Part shown: positions 11,858-22,894 of the stretch, in pieces | How the letters are laid out: the number at the start of each line of letters is the position of its first letter | How positions within the stretch are numbered: the stretch's first letter is position 1 | Origin: Marsupella aquatica | Lineage: Eukaryota; Marchantiophyta | Assembly: GCA_973895155.1 (NCBI GenBank) | Contig: OZ316898.1 | Span: 12,338,001-12,402,000, forward strand | Length of the DNA: 64,000 nucleotides | Reading direction: 5' to 3' | Notes under the pieces: model-generated | What the model was told of the DNA's origin: nothing | Database searches by the model: none | What the model saw: the letters and a program-made list of their open reading frames with translations, nothing else | Position numbers and translations under genes: made by a program

Positions 11858-14013
11858 TTAGATCTGCTCTTTCAGCAAGTTTTTTTTGTTCTGAACGTCT
11901 TCGACCAGTGGGGCCACTCTCCCAGTCGTGCGATGAACTTCATAATTTACTACGTTTCCCTGGGAGCACCTGTTGTCATCTCTTGTAACCACAACAACAG
12001 TCTACACCTGTGAACTTCCAACTTATACGAGGCGGTGAAGTCTGTTTTGTAAGCTGAGTATTGTTGCTCTTGACAGGCTGACAGCGTCTACATTGAGAGA
12101 AACTCAACTATTCAGCTCGAGTAGCAATAACTTAACCCGAAATTGGGGAGGCAGCTCCGTGATCGTTAGCTTGCTTGAGCTGTTATGTCCTAAACGTTGC
12201 CAGGATTGGCCCCGCAATGGTATGTGTACGATATCACCCTGTGAAGGGGGTGTTCACGAATTTAAGCCACTGGATGACGTCTTCAAACGATCACTTCAGA
12301 TAGCGACAGTGTTACCTTTTCGTCTCACCAGGAGTCCTTATAATACATCCGCCAGTCTGGCCTGTGTGTTATGAAATGCTCTATGATTCTGTAATATAAT
12401 CTATCCAGCAAATACAATAGGAAATGTCCGGAGTGGTTAAGTGACGCTTCACTCGGTAGTATGTTGTGGAGGTCGCCCAAGTGAACGCTGGTGAAATGGG
12501 ATTCCATCCTATATATGGTCTTAGCTTGGAAGAGGGGCATTCGTGGAATGTGATGGAGGGATAACAGTAGTGATGATGATAGTTGTTCATAAATATTGTC
12601 TGTTACGTAGCCATGGCAAAACTTTGATACGACTAGTTAAAACCTTCCGTTGCTCGTTGGTTCATCAATTCCGATCGTTTACTTGGCGAAGTTATCAATT
12701 ACAGTACACACTCTGTTTTGGTGGTCGAGCTAAACAGTAGTGAAGCAGTAGATAGCCCCAGACATGGACTGAACTGACTATGATGGGAGGTTATCTGGTT
12801 TGTGAGTTGCGCGGTCTCTGAACATAAGCACATGGAGTTGGGGTCCCAGCTTGCACGATGAAAGCATGCCATCGGTTTTCGCAGAAAAACCTGTTACTTT
12901 TGTGTGTGCATGCACTCCCTTGTGGAGTTGACACTTGCTGTTTCACTTTTTTCAGAGATTGCTCTGCGAACCCGGGAGAAATTGCACTAGTTTACATTCA
13001 GACCTTGAACATGAATGTGTTGTCGACCTCCCTTTTCTCAGCTGTACTCCCTTGGGAGACAATCTTTTTCAACTTATGTCTCTCATTCCTTTCCTGTACG
13101 TAAGACTTGAAACATGAACATTAATACTCTGAACCATTGTTCTGATCAAATTCCCAGGTTTAAAGGTTCAGTTGACAAAGCGGGATGTTTTTAGCACACA
13201 TTCAAGAAGTAGTCTTCAATCGTAATTGAATGTTGACCCTGCTCCTCATCACGGCGCAATTCACTTTCTTCATGCGTCGTATTACCCAAGTGTCTTTGCT
13301 TTCAATGTGAATTTCGACTCTGGTCTGCATTACCTCTCAGTTCACTTTTTGCATGCTCAGTATTACCCAAGTTTCGTTCCCTTCAAATACTCTTTCTTTG
13401 CCTGAAATGTAGTTTTCAGTGTGGATGAAGCTGAAAATCTTCTCCTCATCACATGAACAATTTAAAACTTGCCTGCACAACTCGAGGATCATAATCTGCC
13501 CCTACCAACAAATCTGTGAACTCTTTTAAATTGGCGAAGGCCAATTGCAAAGCGATTTTTTCTGAATATGACTGTGGCCCTGTCCAAGCTGAAGACAATT
13601 CTCCATCTCATTTCAAAACCTGTGTTTACCATCCACGGTTCCTCGAGAAACGTTCGTGTTCTTAACAAGGCTAAGTGGCGTGTTGGCTCCAATAAACTCC
13701 AACTGAAGGGTCTCGTCTACAAGCACTTCCCTTCTGTTGAAATCTGTTTGAAATCTATTCGGAAAACTGTGCCTTCCAAATTTTTGCTTCCAGTCCTGAT
13801 CCTATGTCTGTGTCTATGGTGGGTAGCTTGGAGGTGCGAGAGTCAGTTGTTCTGATTCTTTGGTAGACAGCATTTCTTTAGAGCCATAAAGCACTCAGTA
13901 CTTCGTCAGGCCCGAATCTACAAGGTCACATCATTCATAGGAGCTTTGGCTTGAAATTATGGACAAGGTTGGCATAGTAGATGAGGGTAGTGATTGGAAT
14001 GTGGGTACACTCT
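11858..14013. other. Intergenic, no gene seen
   Basis: Several open frames below 100 codons occur on both strands (for example 13568-13855, +), but none shows a domain, a splice chain or a biased composition. I see nothing else supportable. Confidence 0.45.
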
Positions 14014-14420
14014 TCAGTGTAATTAGTTTGACTAACACTAACTCGAGAGTGCCCATTTTCAGGATCTACTCGGGCGCAAATTAGTGTTAATCACACTAAT
14101 TTTGTGCTACCATGATTTTCTTGCACATGAATTAGTGTTATGGTGGTCTTAAGAGTGGAAAAATAGAGAGACAAAAACTACAGTATTTTGAAAAATCCAA
14201 AACAATTAGTGTTACTTTGGACTCAGGATCCTCCATGTTTTTGGAAGCAATTTAACCTAAAGTGGAAAAAATTGTTTTGAAAACCCACAAATATTACTGT
14301 TATTTGGACTTAAAATCATTTGTAACAAAATTAGTGTTAATAACAATATTTTTGTACTAATATTAATTCTTGCATAACACTAATTACGATGAATAGTGTA
14401 ATTTATAAACTATGTAAACT
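14014..14420. repeat. Cluster of ATTAGTGTTA motifs in both orientations
   Basis: The 10-mer ATTAGTGTTA or its complement TAACACTAAT, exact or one base off, appears at least six times in about 400 bp of AT-rich DNA. Direct and inverted copies are mixed, and one pair (near 14081-14098) is back to back. It may be a degraded inverted-repeat transposable element; no clear terminal repeats or target duplication were found. Confidence 0.5.
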
Positions 14421-14544
14421 TATGTAGTTTCATAATTTAATTGGTGGTTTTAACAAATGGTCTTTGGTGGATTCTCTGCACAAATAGACCACATAGTGAG
14501 GAGTCTCCCAATTTCTTTTTGTTGTGATTAGTTGTCTCAAAGTG

Positions 14545-15240
14545 GCTTTTAAAAAACCGGGGCATTTGTGATTCTTACTCACCAATGCAAACTTGAGGTT
14601 TGGGAAATGTTTGGACCACCTCTCAAGAGGTAGTCTGAAATTCTTGTATCAGCAATTCCATGGGCGATTTCTATCAGCACTTGCCATGTAAGATGGGTGA
14701 CACCATATGTGAATGGCCCCCCAGTTCTTGTAAACCCAGTGAGGCTTGACAAGAAGCGGGGCACTTCTGATATTTATTCACCACCACAAACTTGAGGTGT
14801 AGGAAATGTTTGGACCACCTAAATTCTCATGTCAGCATTTCCTTGGGCCATGCTATCACCTCTTGCCATATAGAATGGGTGACACCATATGTGAATGGCC
14901 CCCTAGTTCTTGTAAAGCCAGTGACAGTGTCCGTGACTGGGCACCTCAGTTACTGTAAAGCCAGTGACACCAAATGTCAATGGGCCCACCAGTTCTTGCC
15001 AAGCCCACTGCAACCAGTTCCACTCATTAGACAGTCCAAATTTAATGTCAAAGGGAATAAAAAGAAGCAATGGTGCTGGCCCCTAGTTTTTGTCAAGCCA
15101 GTGACACCATATATGATTGCACCCCCCAAGGTCTTGTAAACCCGATTGCAGCTAGTTCTACTCATTACAGCCCAAATTTGATATGAGAGGGAATAAAGGC
15201 TAAGCAATGGGCCCCATGTCTTGTAAACCCACCTTCACTA
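14545..15240. repeat. Degenerate tandem repeat array, about 195-bp unit plus 70-120-bp partials
   Basis: Two longer copies begin near 14579 and 14775 (AACTTGAGGT...GAAATGTTTGGACCACCT) and share the internal block GGGTGACACCATATGTGAAT. Shorter partial copies with (G)CCAGTGACACCA(T/A)AT, GTTCTTGTAAA and a CCAAATTT(A/G)AT stretch follow up to about 15240. The array ends just before the 5' LTR of copia-1. Confidence 0.65.
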
Positions 15241-15360
15241 GTAGTCCCATGAATTCCACAAATAGCATTCAGCATCTTGAGCAATGATCACAATTTCTCT
15301 AGTGTGAAAGAACAAAAAAGCCCCTTTTGAAGCACATTTGAGTTCATTCCAAGAGTGAAA

Positions 15361-15704
15361 TGTTAGATATTGCTCTAGTCTTGTGATTCTTGTGCTAACC
15401 ACAGTTAGGCTAACTCAGGTTAGGACCTAGCTAAGGTTAGCGGTAGTGCTGTTGTGCATATAGCCAGGGCTGATGCCAGACCCTGGTGGAACAAAGGCTC
15501 ATTGTTATGGAGCTAGTTGAGAGATAGGAAGAGCTTGTGCTGTGGGTGTTTGGTATGGCCGGTCGGCCTAGAGTGCAGTAAAGCTCTTGTGTGTTCCCGT
15601 GGACGTAGCCTCATGTGGAGGTGAACCATGTATCTCTCTGTGTTGACTATTGTGCGTTGGATGGTTCATGGGCTTGCCGTTACGAATGTCGTCTATGCTA
15701 AACA
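15361..15704 (+). repeat. 5' LTR of copia-1
   Basis: 344 bp, TG...CA bounded. It is repeated at 21791-22134 and preceded by the target duplication TGAAA. Confidence 0.95.
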
Positions 15705-15706
15705 AG

Positions 15707-15718
15707 TGGTATCAGAGC
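15707..15718 (+). other. Primer binding site, initiator Met tRNA
   Basis: TGGTATCAGAGC lies 2 bp after the 5' LTR and is complementary to the 3' end of plant initiator methionine tRNA, the standard copia primer. Confidence 0.95.
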
Positions 15719-17308
15719 AAGCTTGGGAGGTGACGTTGAGGTGATCAAAATTTTCATGACGTGTTGGTGACGGTTTTTCCAGCGGTTAGAGTCGGTGGAT
15801 TTCATGGAGTTCTGTCGCATGGAACTTGGAGGTGTTGGGCTCAACGGATAGATCGGGGCAAGGGCTTTCCGACGGTGCAAAGAAATCTCTGAACAGAGTT
15901 TGTGGTGCGGAGGAATTCACGTTTCCATCGTTCTGGATTTTTTGTGATTCGTGTACGACAGTTTTTTTCGACGGTTCTTTTGGGGGGGAACTGAGATCGT
16001 TTTCTCGACGGTGTGAGCTTTGTGGTGCGTGAGGCGTCACAACCTTTAGCTCAAATCGTAGATCAGGCAAAGCTGATCGTTTCGGTAGCTGGATTGCTGC
16101 CGAGTTGTTACCGAGTGCGACGTGACGAGTGACGGAGGTGTTCAGGTTTTTTTCCACAAGCTATGGAGCTTGTTCTCATCTGAACCGGGTTTTTCTTTGT
16201 AACGTCCGACTCGGTGGAAGAGACACGAAGTGCTACGGCTCAACGGTTTGATCGCGGTGAGGCGGTCGTTTTGAGCCCGGGATTGGCACTTGATACGGAG
16301 TGAAGGCGACGCGACGGAATTTTTTTATTCTGCTGGAGCAGTAGACTGCGCCGGTGCAATTCGGCAACATTTCCCGTCGGCGGCGTTCACTTTTCTCACT
16401 TAAAACAGCGGCGTTCAAGGTGTGTAAACGACTTTTTTGTTTTAAAGTCAAATCTTGGCTTAGGTTAGGGCCACTTTTGGTGTGTATACACACCCTCCCG
16501 GCCCTTAGTCCCCCATCGTTTCCCCTTGTACGCCCGACCCCCCCCGCACCTTGTTTTCCCCTCATCCTTCAGCCGCGGCGACGAGCTGTGCAACACCGGC
16601 TGGCGCTTTTTGCGCGCTCGTACGCCCTCCACCATACTGTGTCGGTCGCTACCGCGGCACCGCCCTGTCATCGTATGCCCAGCCCTTTGCGGCTCTACGC
16701 CGCTTGTACGTGGCTGTACCCTCATCCCGCCCCGACGCCGACCATATGCCCTTCGTACCCCCGGCCCTTTACGGGGTATTTTAGGCTTTAAGGGGCTTAA
16801 GCACCCCCTTTAGTGCCCATTTTTAGCCTTTTTTCCCTCTCATTAGTTTGTCCCATGTGCCGGGACCTGCCGCCCTCCGTTTTAACCACTTGGACAGGGG
16901 GAACTGCCCCCTGTGAGACCTGCTGTACTGTGCGGGAATATTCCCGAAAAACAGAGAGCTGTTTTTCGACCGTTCGACAAAGATTCCGTCCGCCGAACGG
17001 TAACTTTTTTGGTTCTTTTTCGGCGAGGATGTTGCCACTGGAGTTAGCAACGCGGCGCACCGATCACATCGCGATTCCGACGATAGGTTGTACTGGGTAT
17101 TTTGGTTATTCTCCGAGGTGGTCAAAATGGGGGAGTTTCCCAAGGTTTTACCCACCCCGACCGAAATTTGAATAACTTTTCCGTCAAATTTTGATTTTGA
17201 TTTTGGCTTTCAGTATTGGACTCCTAGCTTCGTGGGCTATGCGGCGGTGTTGAGTTTTGAGTTTTATGAGAAGTTTCGAAAAAAGACGTTTTTTCGTGAT
17301 TGTTTCAT
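15719..17308 (+). other. Long untranslated leader of copia-1
   Basis: About 1.6 kb separates the primer site from the gag start at 17309. It is moderately GC-rich, has overlapping short open frames on both strands and matches the copia-2 leader over long stretches, including a 16-bp perfect palindrome at 16479-16494. No coding function is supported; open frames here are likely composition effects. Confidence 0.7.
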
Positions 17309-18364
17309 ATGAGTGACTCAGAGGATACTGGAAGAATTGGCGTCGGTGGAGCTTCAGGATCGCGACGATCAGACGGAGAGTCTGAGGAGGAGCTGCTACC
17401 GTTTGAGGAAGAACTAGTGACACCGGTACGATCACCGGTGCGGCGTGCAGTGGAGGAAGCTGTGTTACTACCAGAGCTGTCGGTAGTAAGGAAGAAGAGG
17501 GAGATGGCTAGATTCGGAGGAATAAAGTTTGAGGTGGAGAAGTACGATGGTCGTACTGACTACTTGCTGTGGGAGAAGCAAGTGAAGGGTGTTCTACGGG
17601 CCATGGGCTTAGCTCATCTGCTCTCTTTGCGAGAGCAGTATGATGGAGAGGAGGAGATTTCTTTGAGACAGTGGAGACAGGAGTAGGTGATTGCTGTCAA
17701 TGCAGTGATGCTATATCTCAAGCCGCACATCATCAAGCAGCTGGATGATTATGCGGATTACACGTCACTGTTCAAGGCTCTAAGAGAGAAGTACTACCGG
17801 GAAAATGCGTCAGACCGGCTGTACAAGAAGTCTCTCTTGATGAGCCTTAGGCTCAAGGAAGGGAGCAAGATGCAGGATCACCTGGATGAATTTGACAGTC
17901 TAGCGGTGGATCTGTCAAACCTGGGAAAATGAGTTAAAGATGAGGATAAGGTCTTGCTTCTGCTAAGCTCCTTACCGCTGTCTTATCAGGGCTTGAAACA
18001 GGTGCTCTTGTACAGAGATTTGAAGTCCATTTCGTATAATGAGGTGGTGAGCTCATTACTGTCTGATGATGCTCAGAAGAAGCTGGGTCTATCACAGACA
18101 ACATCTTCTTCTGGCACTGCGCTGAATGTGAACAGGGGAAGAGCAGCGCAGCGCACGAATGGGCAGAACAGGTTTAGATCTACATCACGGGGGAGATCTA
18201 AATCCAGAGGGAAATCGCAAGAGAGGAAGCCTCTTGCATGTTGGAATTGTGGCAAGTCTGGCCACATGAAAAGGGATTGTCGAGTAAAGGTCCCTACTGC
18301 CTCTGCTAATGCGGCATCGAGCTCGCATGAGGTAGATTTACTCGATGATGATGACATATTGTGA
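17309..18364 (+). pseudogene. Copia-1 gag, interrupted by stops
   Basis: Starting at ATG 17309, the frame reads an acidic N-terminus, a copia gag domain (KYDGRTDYLLWEKQVK, then LKEGSKMQDHLDEFDSLAVD) and a zinc knuckle CWNCGKSGHMKRDC near 18238-18280. In-frame stops are TAG at 17684 and TGA at 17930. The second is a single base change relative to copia-2, which has GGA there, so it is recent decay. A third stop, TGA at 18362, ends gag just before the protease and is shared with copia-2. The gag product would form the virus-like particle. Confidence 0.85.
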
Positions 18365-21300
18365 TGTCAAGGTTATGCTCTCAACGTAGTATCAAATCCA
18401 GGTAGTGATGACTGGATTCTAGATAATTCATGTACTTTTCATATTTGCTCTAGAAGAGATTGTTTCAGTTCTTACACGATTTCCAACGGGTCAGTGTTGA
18501 TGGGAAATGGAATCCCATGTCAAGTTGTTGGACTTGGATCTGTAAGATTTCAGATGTTTGATGGTGCTGTGAGAAAGTTGAGGAATGTGAGACATATTTC
18601 CAGCATGATGAAAAATCTCATTTCACTTGGAGTTTTAGAAGCAAATGGCCATCAGTGGAGCTCTGCTAATGGTATCCTTCAAGTTTCAACTGGTACTAAA
18701 GTTGTATTGAAGGGAAAGAGACATAGCAATCTATACGTTTTGGAGGGCAGTGTAGTTTGTGATGAAGCCAATGTAACCTTATCTCATGAGGAGACGGCCC
18801 GGTTGTGGCACTTCCATTTGGGCCACATGAGTGAAAAAGGTTTGGTTATTCTTCAGAAGAAAGGATTACTTTCTAATTTGCAATCTTGTAAGTTGGAATT
18901 TTGTGAGCACTGTGTGCTAGGGAAGCAGCACAGGAAACCCTTCGGAGTTGGAACTCACACCAGCAAGGAGGTACTTGAGTATGTACATAGTGATGTGTGG
19001 GGTCCAGCCCCTACTCCCTCACATTCTGGATGGTTATACTATGTCACGTTCATAGACGATTACTCAAGGTATGTGTGGATATACTTTCTACACAATAAGT
19101 CTAATGTTTTTGCCACTTTTAAGGAGTGGAAAGCCCAAGTTGAGAATCAGACTGGTAATAAGGTGAGATATCTTCGATCAGATAACGGCGGTGAATACAG
19201 TTCCGGTGAATTTGGAACGTATTGTAAGGAGCAGGGGATCACCCGCCATCTCACAACAAGTTATACTCCTCAGCAAAATGGTATTTCTGAGAGACTCAAC
19301 CGAACACTATTGGACCGCTCGAGGAGTATGTTGAGTCAATCATGCTTACCACATGAGTTTTGGGCTAAAGCTGTCAACACTACAGCTTATTTGGTAAATT
19401 TTTCTCCATCCAGTTCTATTGGATTCAAAACGCCATTTGAAATGAGGTATGGGCGTCCAGCAGATTACTCACATCTGAGGATTTTTGGATGTGATGCTTA
19501 TGTGCTTACACCTTCCCAGCTTCGATCCAAGCTGGAGTCCAAGTCGAAGAAGTGCATTTTCCTTGGCTATCAGAAAGGTGTTAAGGGTTATAGGTTATGG
19601 GATCCAGTAACCTGTAAACTAATTGTCAGTAGAGATGTGTCCTTTAATGAATCCAGATCATCAAAGGAGGGGGAGAGTTCTCAGGACTCCCATAATGACA
19701 AGGGGAAATCTCCCATCCCGGACCGGGTTGAGGGGAAGATTAGTCATGATGCAGTTCATGACAGGAGAGATGGAGAAGCTTCGGGCTTGGAGCTGGTTCC
19801 TGTGATGGAACAAGAGGAGCAGATTGTTGCTGGGGTACCTCAAATTCAACCAGCAACAGTAGTAGATCAGCCTGAGTCATCTACTAGAAGAACTTCCAGT
19901 CGTTCTACTAGAGCTCCTACCAGGTATGGTCAATGGGCAGACTCATCTAAGCTAGATGATATTGACATTGCACCTGATGAAGATGATATGGCTTTGATCT
20001 TGGAAGAAGGAGAGCCTTCTTCGTATAGTGAGGCTTGTGCTTCAAAGCAGAAGCATGAGTGGAATGCAGCAATGCAGAGGGAGTTGCAATCTTTGAGTGA
20101 CAACAAGACATGGGAGCTGGTGGAGCTTCCAAGAGGTCAGCAAGTGGTGGACAGCAAGTGGATTTACAAGTTGAAGGATAGTCCTTCAGAGGGTGGAGAT
20201 AAGATCTATAAGGCACGGCTTGTTGCCAAGGGATTCACTCAGGAGAAAGGAGTGGATTACAATGAGGTCTTTTCACCGGTAGCTAAGTATTTCACAATTC
20301 GGATCTTGTGTCAGCTTGTTGTGTTTTTTGGTCTGGTGATGGATCAGATGGATGTTGTTACTGCTTTTCTCTATGGCAACTTGGAAGAGATGATCTTCAT
20401 GAGACAACCACTAGGCTTTATGAAGAAGGGCCAAGAGAACTTAGTTTGCAGATTGCTCAAGTCCTTGTATGGATTGAAGCAGTCTCCCAGACAATGGAAC
20501 AAGCGGTTTGATGATTTCATGTTTGCTCAAGGTTTTACAAGGATGGTGTATGATCCTTGTGTGTATACAAAATCAGTCAAGAATGATGTATTCGGTTTCA
20601 TCATTCTGGTGATCTATGTGGATGACATGCTGATTGTGGCTAAAGATCAATCTGAGGTTGACAGTCTCAAGGTGAAATTGAGTGCTGAATTCAGGATGAA
20701 GGATCTTGGTAAGGCCAAGAGGATCTTAGGGATGGAGATTTTTAGGAACTCTGAGACTGGACAGTTGTGCTTGAGTCAAGGCCATTATGCGAGGAAAGTA
20801 CTTGCACGATTCAACATGGAAAACTGTAAGCCAGTGAATATTCCTTTAGCTTCACATTTCAAGTTATCATCGGCTTTCTCTCCTACGGATGCTATGGAGA
20901 AAGGTCTGATGGCTAAGATTCCTTATGAGAAGGCAGTAGGCAGTCTGATGTATTTGATGACTTGTACTAGGCCTGACTTGGCCCTAGCGATGGGCAAGGT
21001 TAGCAGATTCATGTCAAATCTAGGGAAGGTACACTGGGAAACTGTGAAATGGATTCTCAGGTATGTGAAGGGAACACAGGACTATGGATTACTATTTGAT
21101 AACAGACCAGATAGAACGTTGGTTGGCTATGTAGATTCTGACTATGGAGGCTGTCTGGATACAAGGAGGTCTACAACTGGGTTTGTATACACTCTTGGAG
21201 GAGGATGTATCAGTTGGAAATCTACCTTGCAGAAGTGCATATCTCAGTCTACTACAGAAGCAGAGTATGTTGCAGCAGCAGAAGCAGCAAAGGAAGCAAT

Positions 21301-21583
21301 TTGGTTGGATAAGTTGATCGCGGAGATGGGTTTAGAGCATGGAAAAATGACTCTAAACTGTGATAGTCAGAGTGCTCTTCGCTTGGCTGCTAACCAGGTG
21401 ATGGATAGCAGGGTGAAGCACATTGATATCAGGTACCATTTTATCAGGCAAGCAGTGTCTGATAAAACTTTTGAGCTAGTCAAGATTGATGGAAATCTCA
21501 ATCCCGCTGATGGCTTTACCAAAGTGATTCCTTTGGAGAGTTTCTCAAGACACCGTGCTACTTTGCAGGTTTTGCAGTTGTAG
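18365..21583 (+). CDS. Copia-1 pol: protease, integrase, reverse transcriptase, RNase H
   Basis: The frame continues directly after the TGA at 18362 and stays open to 21583. The first ATG in frame is 18494. Visible domains in order are: a protease-like WILD stretch near 18413, whose active-site triplet reads DNS instead of the usual D-S/T-G/A; an integrase zinc site (H-x4-H and C-x2-C, LGHMSEKG...CEHCVLGK); an integrase core (VTFIDDYSR, SDNGGEY, QQNGISERLNRT); reverse transcriptase with YVDDMLIVAKD; and RNase H with VGYVDSDYGG and STTEAEYVAA. It should copy RNA to DNA and integrate it, but the altered protease site and upstream stops suggest the copy is not autonomous. Confidence 0.92.
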   Translation, partial: CQGYALNVVSNPGSDDWILDNSCTFHICSRRDCFSSYTISNGSVLMGNGIPCQVVGLGSVRFQMFDGAVRKLRNVRHISSMMKNLISLGVLEANGHQWSSANGILQVSTGTKVVLKGKRHSNLYVLEGSVVCDEANVTLSHEETARLWHFHLGHMSEKGLVILQKKGLLSNLQSCKLEFCEHCVLGKQHRKPFGVGTHTSKEVLEYVHSDVWGPAPTPSHSGWLYYVTFIDDYSRYVWIYFLHNKSNVFATFKEWKAQVENQTGNKVRYLRSDNGGEYSSGEFGTYCKEQGITRHLTTSYTPQQNGISERLNRTLLDRSRSMLSQSCLPHEFWAKAVNTTAYLVNFSPSSSIGFKTPFEMRYGRPADYSHLRIFGCDAYVLTPSQLRSKLESKSKKCIFLGYQKGVKGYRLWDPVTCKLIVSRDVSFNESRSSKEGESSQDSHNDKGKSPIPDRVEGKISHDAVHDRRDGEASGLELVPVMEQEEQIVAGVPQIQPATVVDQPESSTRRTSSRSTRAPTRYGQWADSSKLDDIDIAPDEDDMALILEEGEPSSYSEACASKQKHEWNAAMQRELQSLSDNKTWELVELPRGQQVVDSKWIYKLKDSPSEGGDKIYKARLVAKGFTQEKGVDYNEVFSPVAKYFTIRILCQLVVFFGLVMDQMDVVTAFLYGNLEEMIFMRQPLGFMKKGQENLVCRLLKSLYGLKQSPRQWNKRFDDFMFAQGFTRMVYDPCVYTKSVKNDVFGFIILVIYVDDMLIVAKDQSEVDSLKVKLSAEFRMKDLGKAKRILGMEIFRNSETGQLCLSQGHYARKVLARFNMENCKPVNIPLASHFKLSSAFSPTDAMEKGLMAKIPYEKAVGSLMYLMTCTRPDLALAMGKVSRFMSNLGKVHWETVKWILRYVKGTQDYGLLFDNRPDRTLVGYVDSDYGGCLDTRRSTTGFVYTLGGGCISWKSTLQKCISQSTTEAEYVAAAEAAKEAIWLDKLIAEMGLEHGKMTLNCDSQSALRLAANQVMDSRVKHIDIRYHFIRQAVSDKTFELVKIDGNLNPADGFTKVIPLESFSRHRATLQVLQL

Positions 21584-21778
21584 TGCAAGTAGAGTTATTT
21601 AGCAATGTGTGACTATTTGTATATGGATTACTCATTCCTGTTAGGCTACGGCTTAGTTCTAGTTAACCCTTAGTTAACCCTTGTGGTTTTTAGGGGGAGA
21701 CCTGGTTTGGTGATTGTCTAAAACTTCCCGCTGAGGATTCCATATGGTAGCTTTTAGTCCAGTCCCCAAGACAAGAGT

Positions 21779-21790
21779 CAAGGGGGAGTT
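21779..21790 (+). other. Polypurine tract of copia-1
   Basis: The purine-rich run AAGGGGGAG immediately precedes the 3' LTR, at the usual site for plus-strand priming. Confidence 0.85.
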
Positions 21791-22134
21791 TGTTAGATAT
21801 TGCTCTAGTCTTGTGACTCTTGTGCTAACCACAGTTAGGCTAACTCAGGTTAGGACCTAGCTAAGGTTAGCGGTAGTGCTGTTGTGCATATAGCCAGGGT
21901 TGATGCCAGACCCTGGTGGAACAAAGGCTCATTGTTATGGAGCTAGTTGAGAGATAGGAAGAGCTTGTGCTGTGGGTGCTTGGTATGGCCGGTCGGCCTA
22001 GAGTGCAGTAAAGCTCTTGTGTGTTCCCGTGGACGTAGCCTCATGTGGAGGTGAACCACGTATCTCTCTGTGTCGACTATTGTGCGTTGGATGGTTCATG
22101 GGCTTGCCGTTACAAATATCGTCTATGCTAAACA
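21791..22134 (+). repeat. 3' LTR of copia-1
   Basis: 344 bp, differing from the 5' LTR at seven positions, all transitions. It is followed by the target duplication TGAAA. Confidence 0.95.
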
Positions 22135-22139
22135 TGAAA

Positions 22140-22894
22140 GAGTTGAAGGTCCCTAACTGTCCCTACCTGGGCTTTCAACTCTTCCACAAAGTTTGTGTCT
22201 TTGTGCAAACATGTGTTTGCCAACATGAACTTGGCCTATCAATCTGTACATGTGATGCCTAGCCAAGTATCAGTAGTTTGCAATTAACGGTAAGTCCCTA
22301 AAGTACAATGATCAGGATAGGAAAAACCAGGGGAAAAATAAACAAGTAAAATGAGAAAAGACAAAAACCTAAGTTTAAAGAAAACATATTGCATTAAACC
22401 ATTTCAGCTGTGAGGGAGTTGGGGTACAAAGTTCAATTACAATGGTAAGTAGTCCTAAGTATGATAAAGGTTGTTGTTGAGCATAAGTACACTAGTAGGC
22501 GGCTTCACGACAGGGACTGAGTCAAGTGCGACATGAATAGGGTGGAATCAATTTGAGCTTCTATGAAGTCATTTGTTATTGGAGTTGTTTACCATATATG
22601 CACTAGCAAATGCAGACCTATGGGGTGAAGTTGACAGTAGTAGACAAGTGAAGTTTGCAACTCGGTTTGCTAGGTTAGTGTGGTGGGTATTAGAGACGCC
22701 ATGTACCGGTGCACTAAGAAGCATTGGACATTGCCAGGCATGACGGAGGCTAGCTTGGGCAACAAAAGTTGTACTAGGAGGAGAATTGCCTGGACCCGGG
22801 ATGAAGAGAGGATCTGGGGCATGGCCTTGGGACCACCAAAAGAGGATTGTTCAACTCAATCAGTCAGGAAGCCAACAACAACAAGAATGCATAG
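22140..22894. other. Intergenic, no gene seen
   Basis: This unique-looking stretch between copia-1 and the LINE remnant begins with a small hairpin (AAGAGTTGAA pairing with TTCAACTCTT at 22138-22183). No coding or RNA feature is supportable. Confidence 0.4.

Larger units (their letters stand above)
15361..22134 (+). mobile_element. Ty1/copia LTR retrotransposon, copia-1
   Basis: Two 344-bp LTRs starting TGTTAG and ending AACA bound a 6,774-bp element, flanked by the 5-bp duplication TGAAA (15356-15360 and 22135-22139). A primer binding site, a polypurine tract, gag, protease, integrase, reverse transcriptase and RNase H follow in copia order. The LTRs differ at seven sites by eye (about 98% identity), and all seven are transitions, as expected from cytosine deamination in methylated DNA. 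Three in-frame stops interrupt gag-pol (17684, 17930 and 18362). The pol part itself is one open frame of 1,029 codons. Its leader between LTR and gag is unusually long (about 1.6 kb). It shares leader and coding similarity with copia-2 on the other strand. Confidence 0.97.

Noticed and set aside
16233-17175. Several overlapping 80-145-codon frames in the copia-1 leader
   Set aside because: All six frames are partly open because of base composition; none continues in the copia-2 leader with the same frame.
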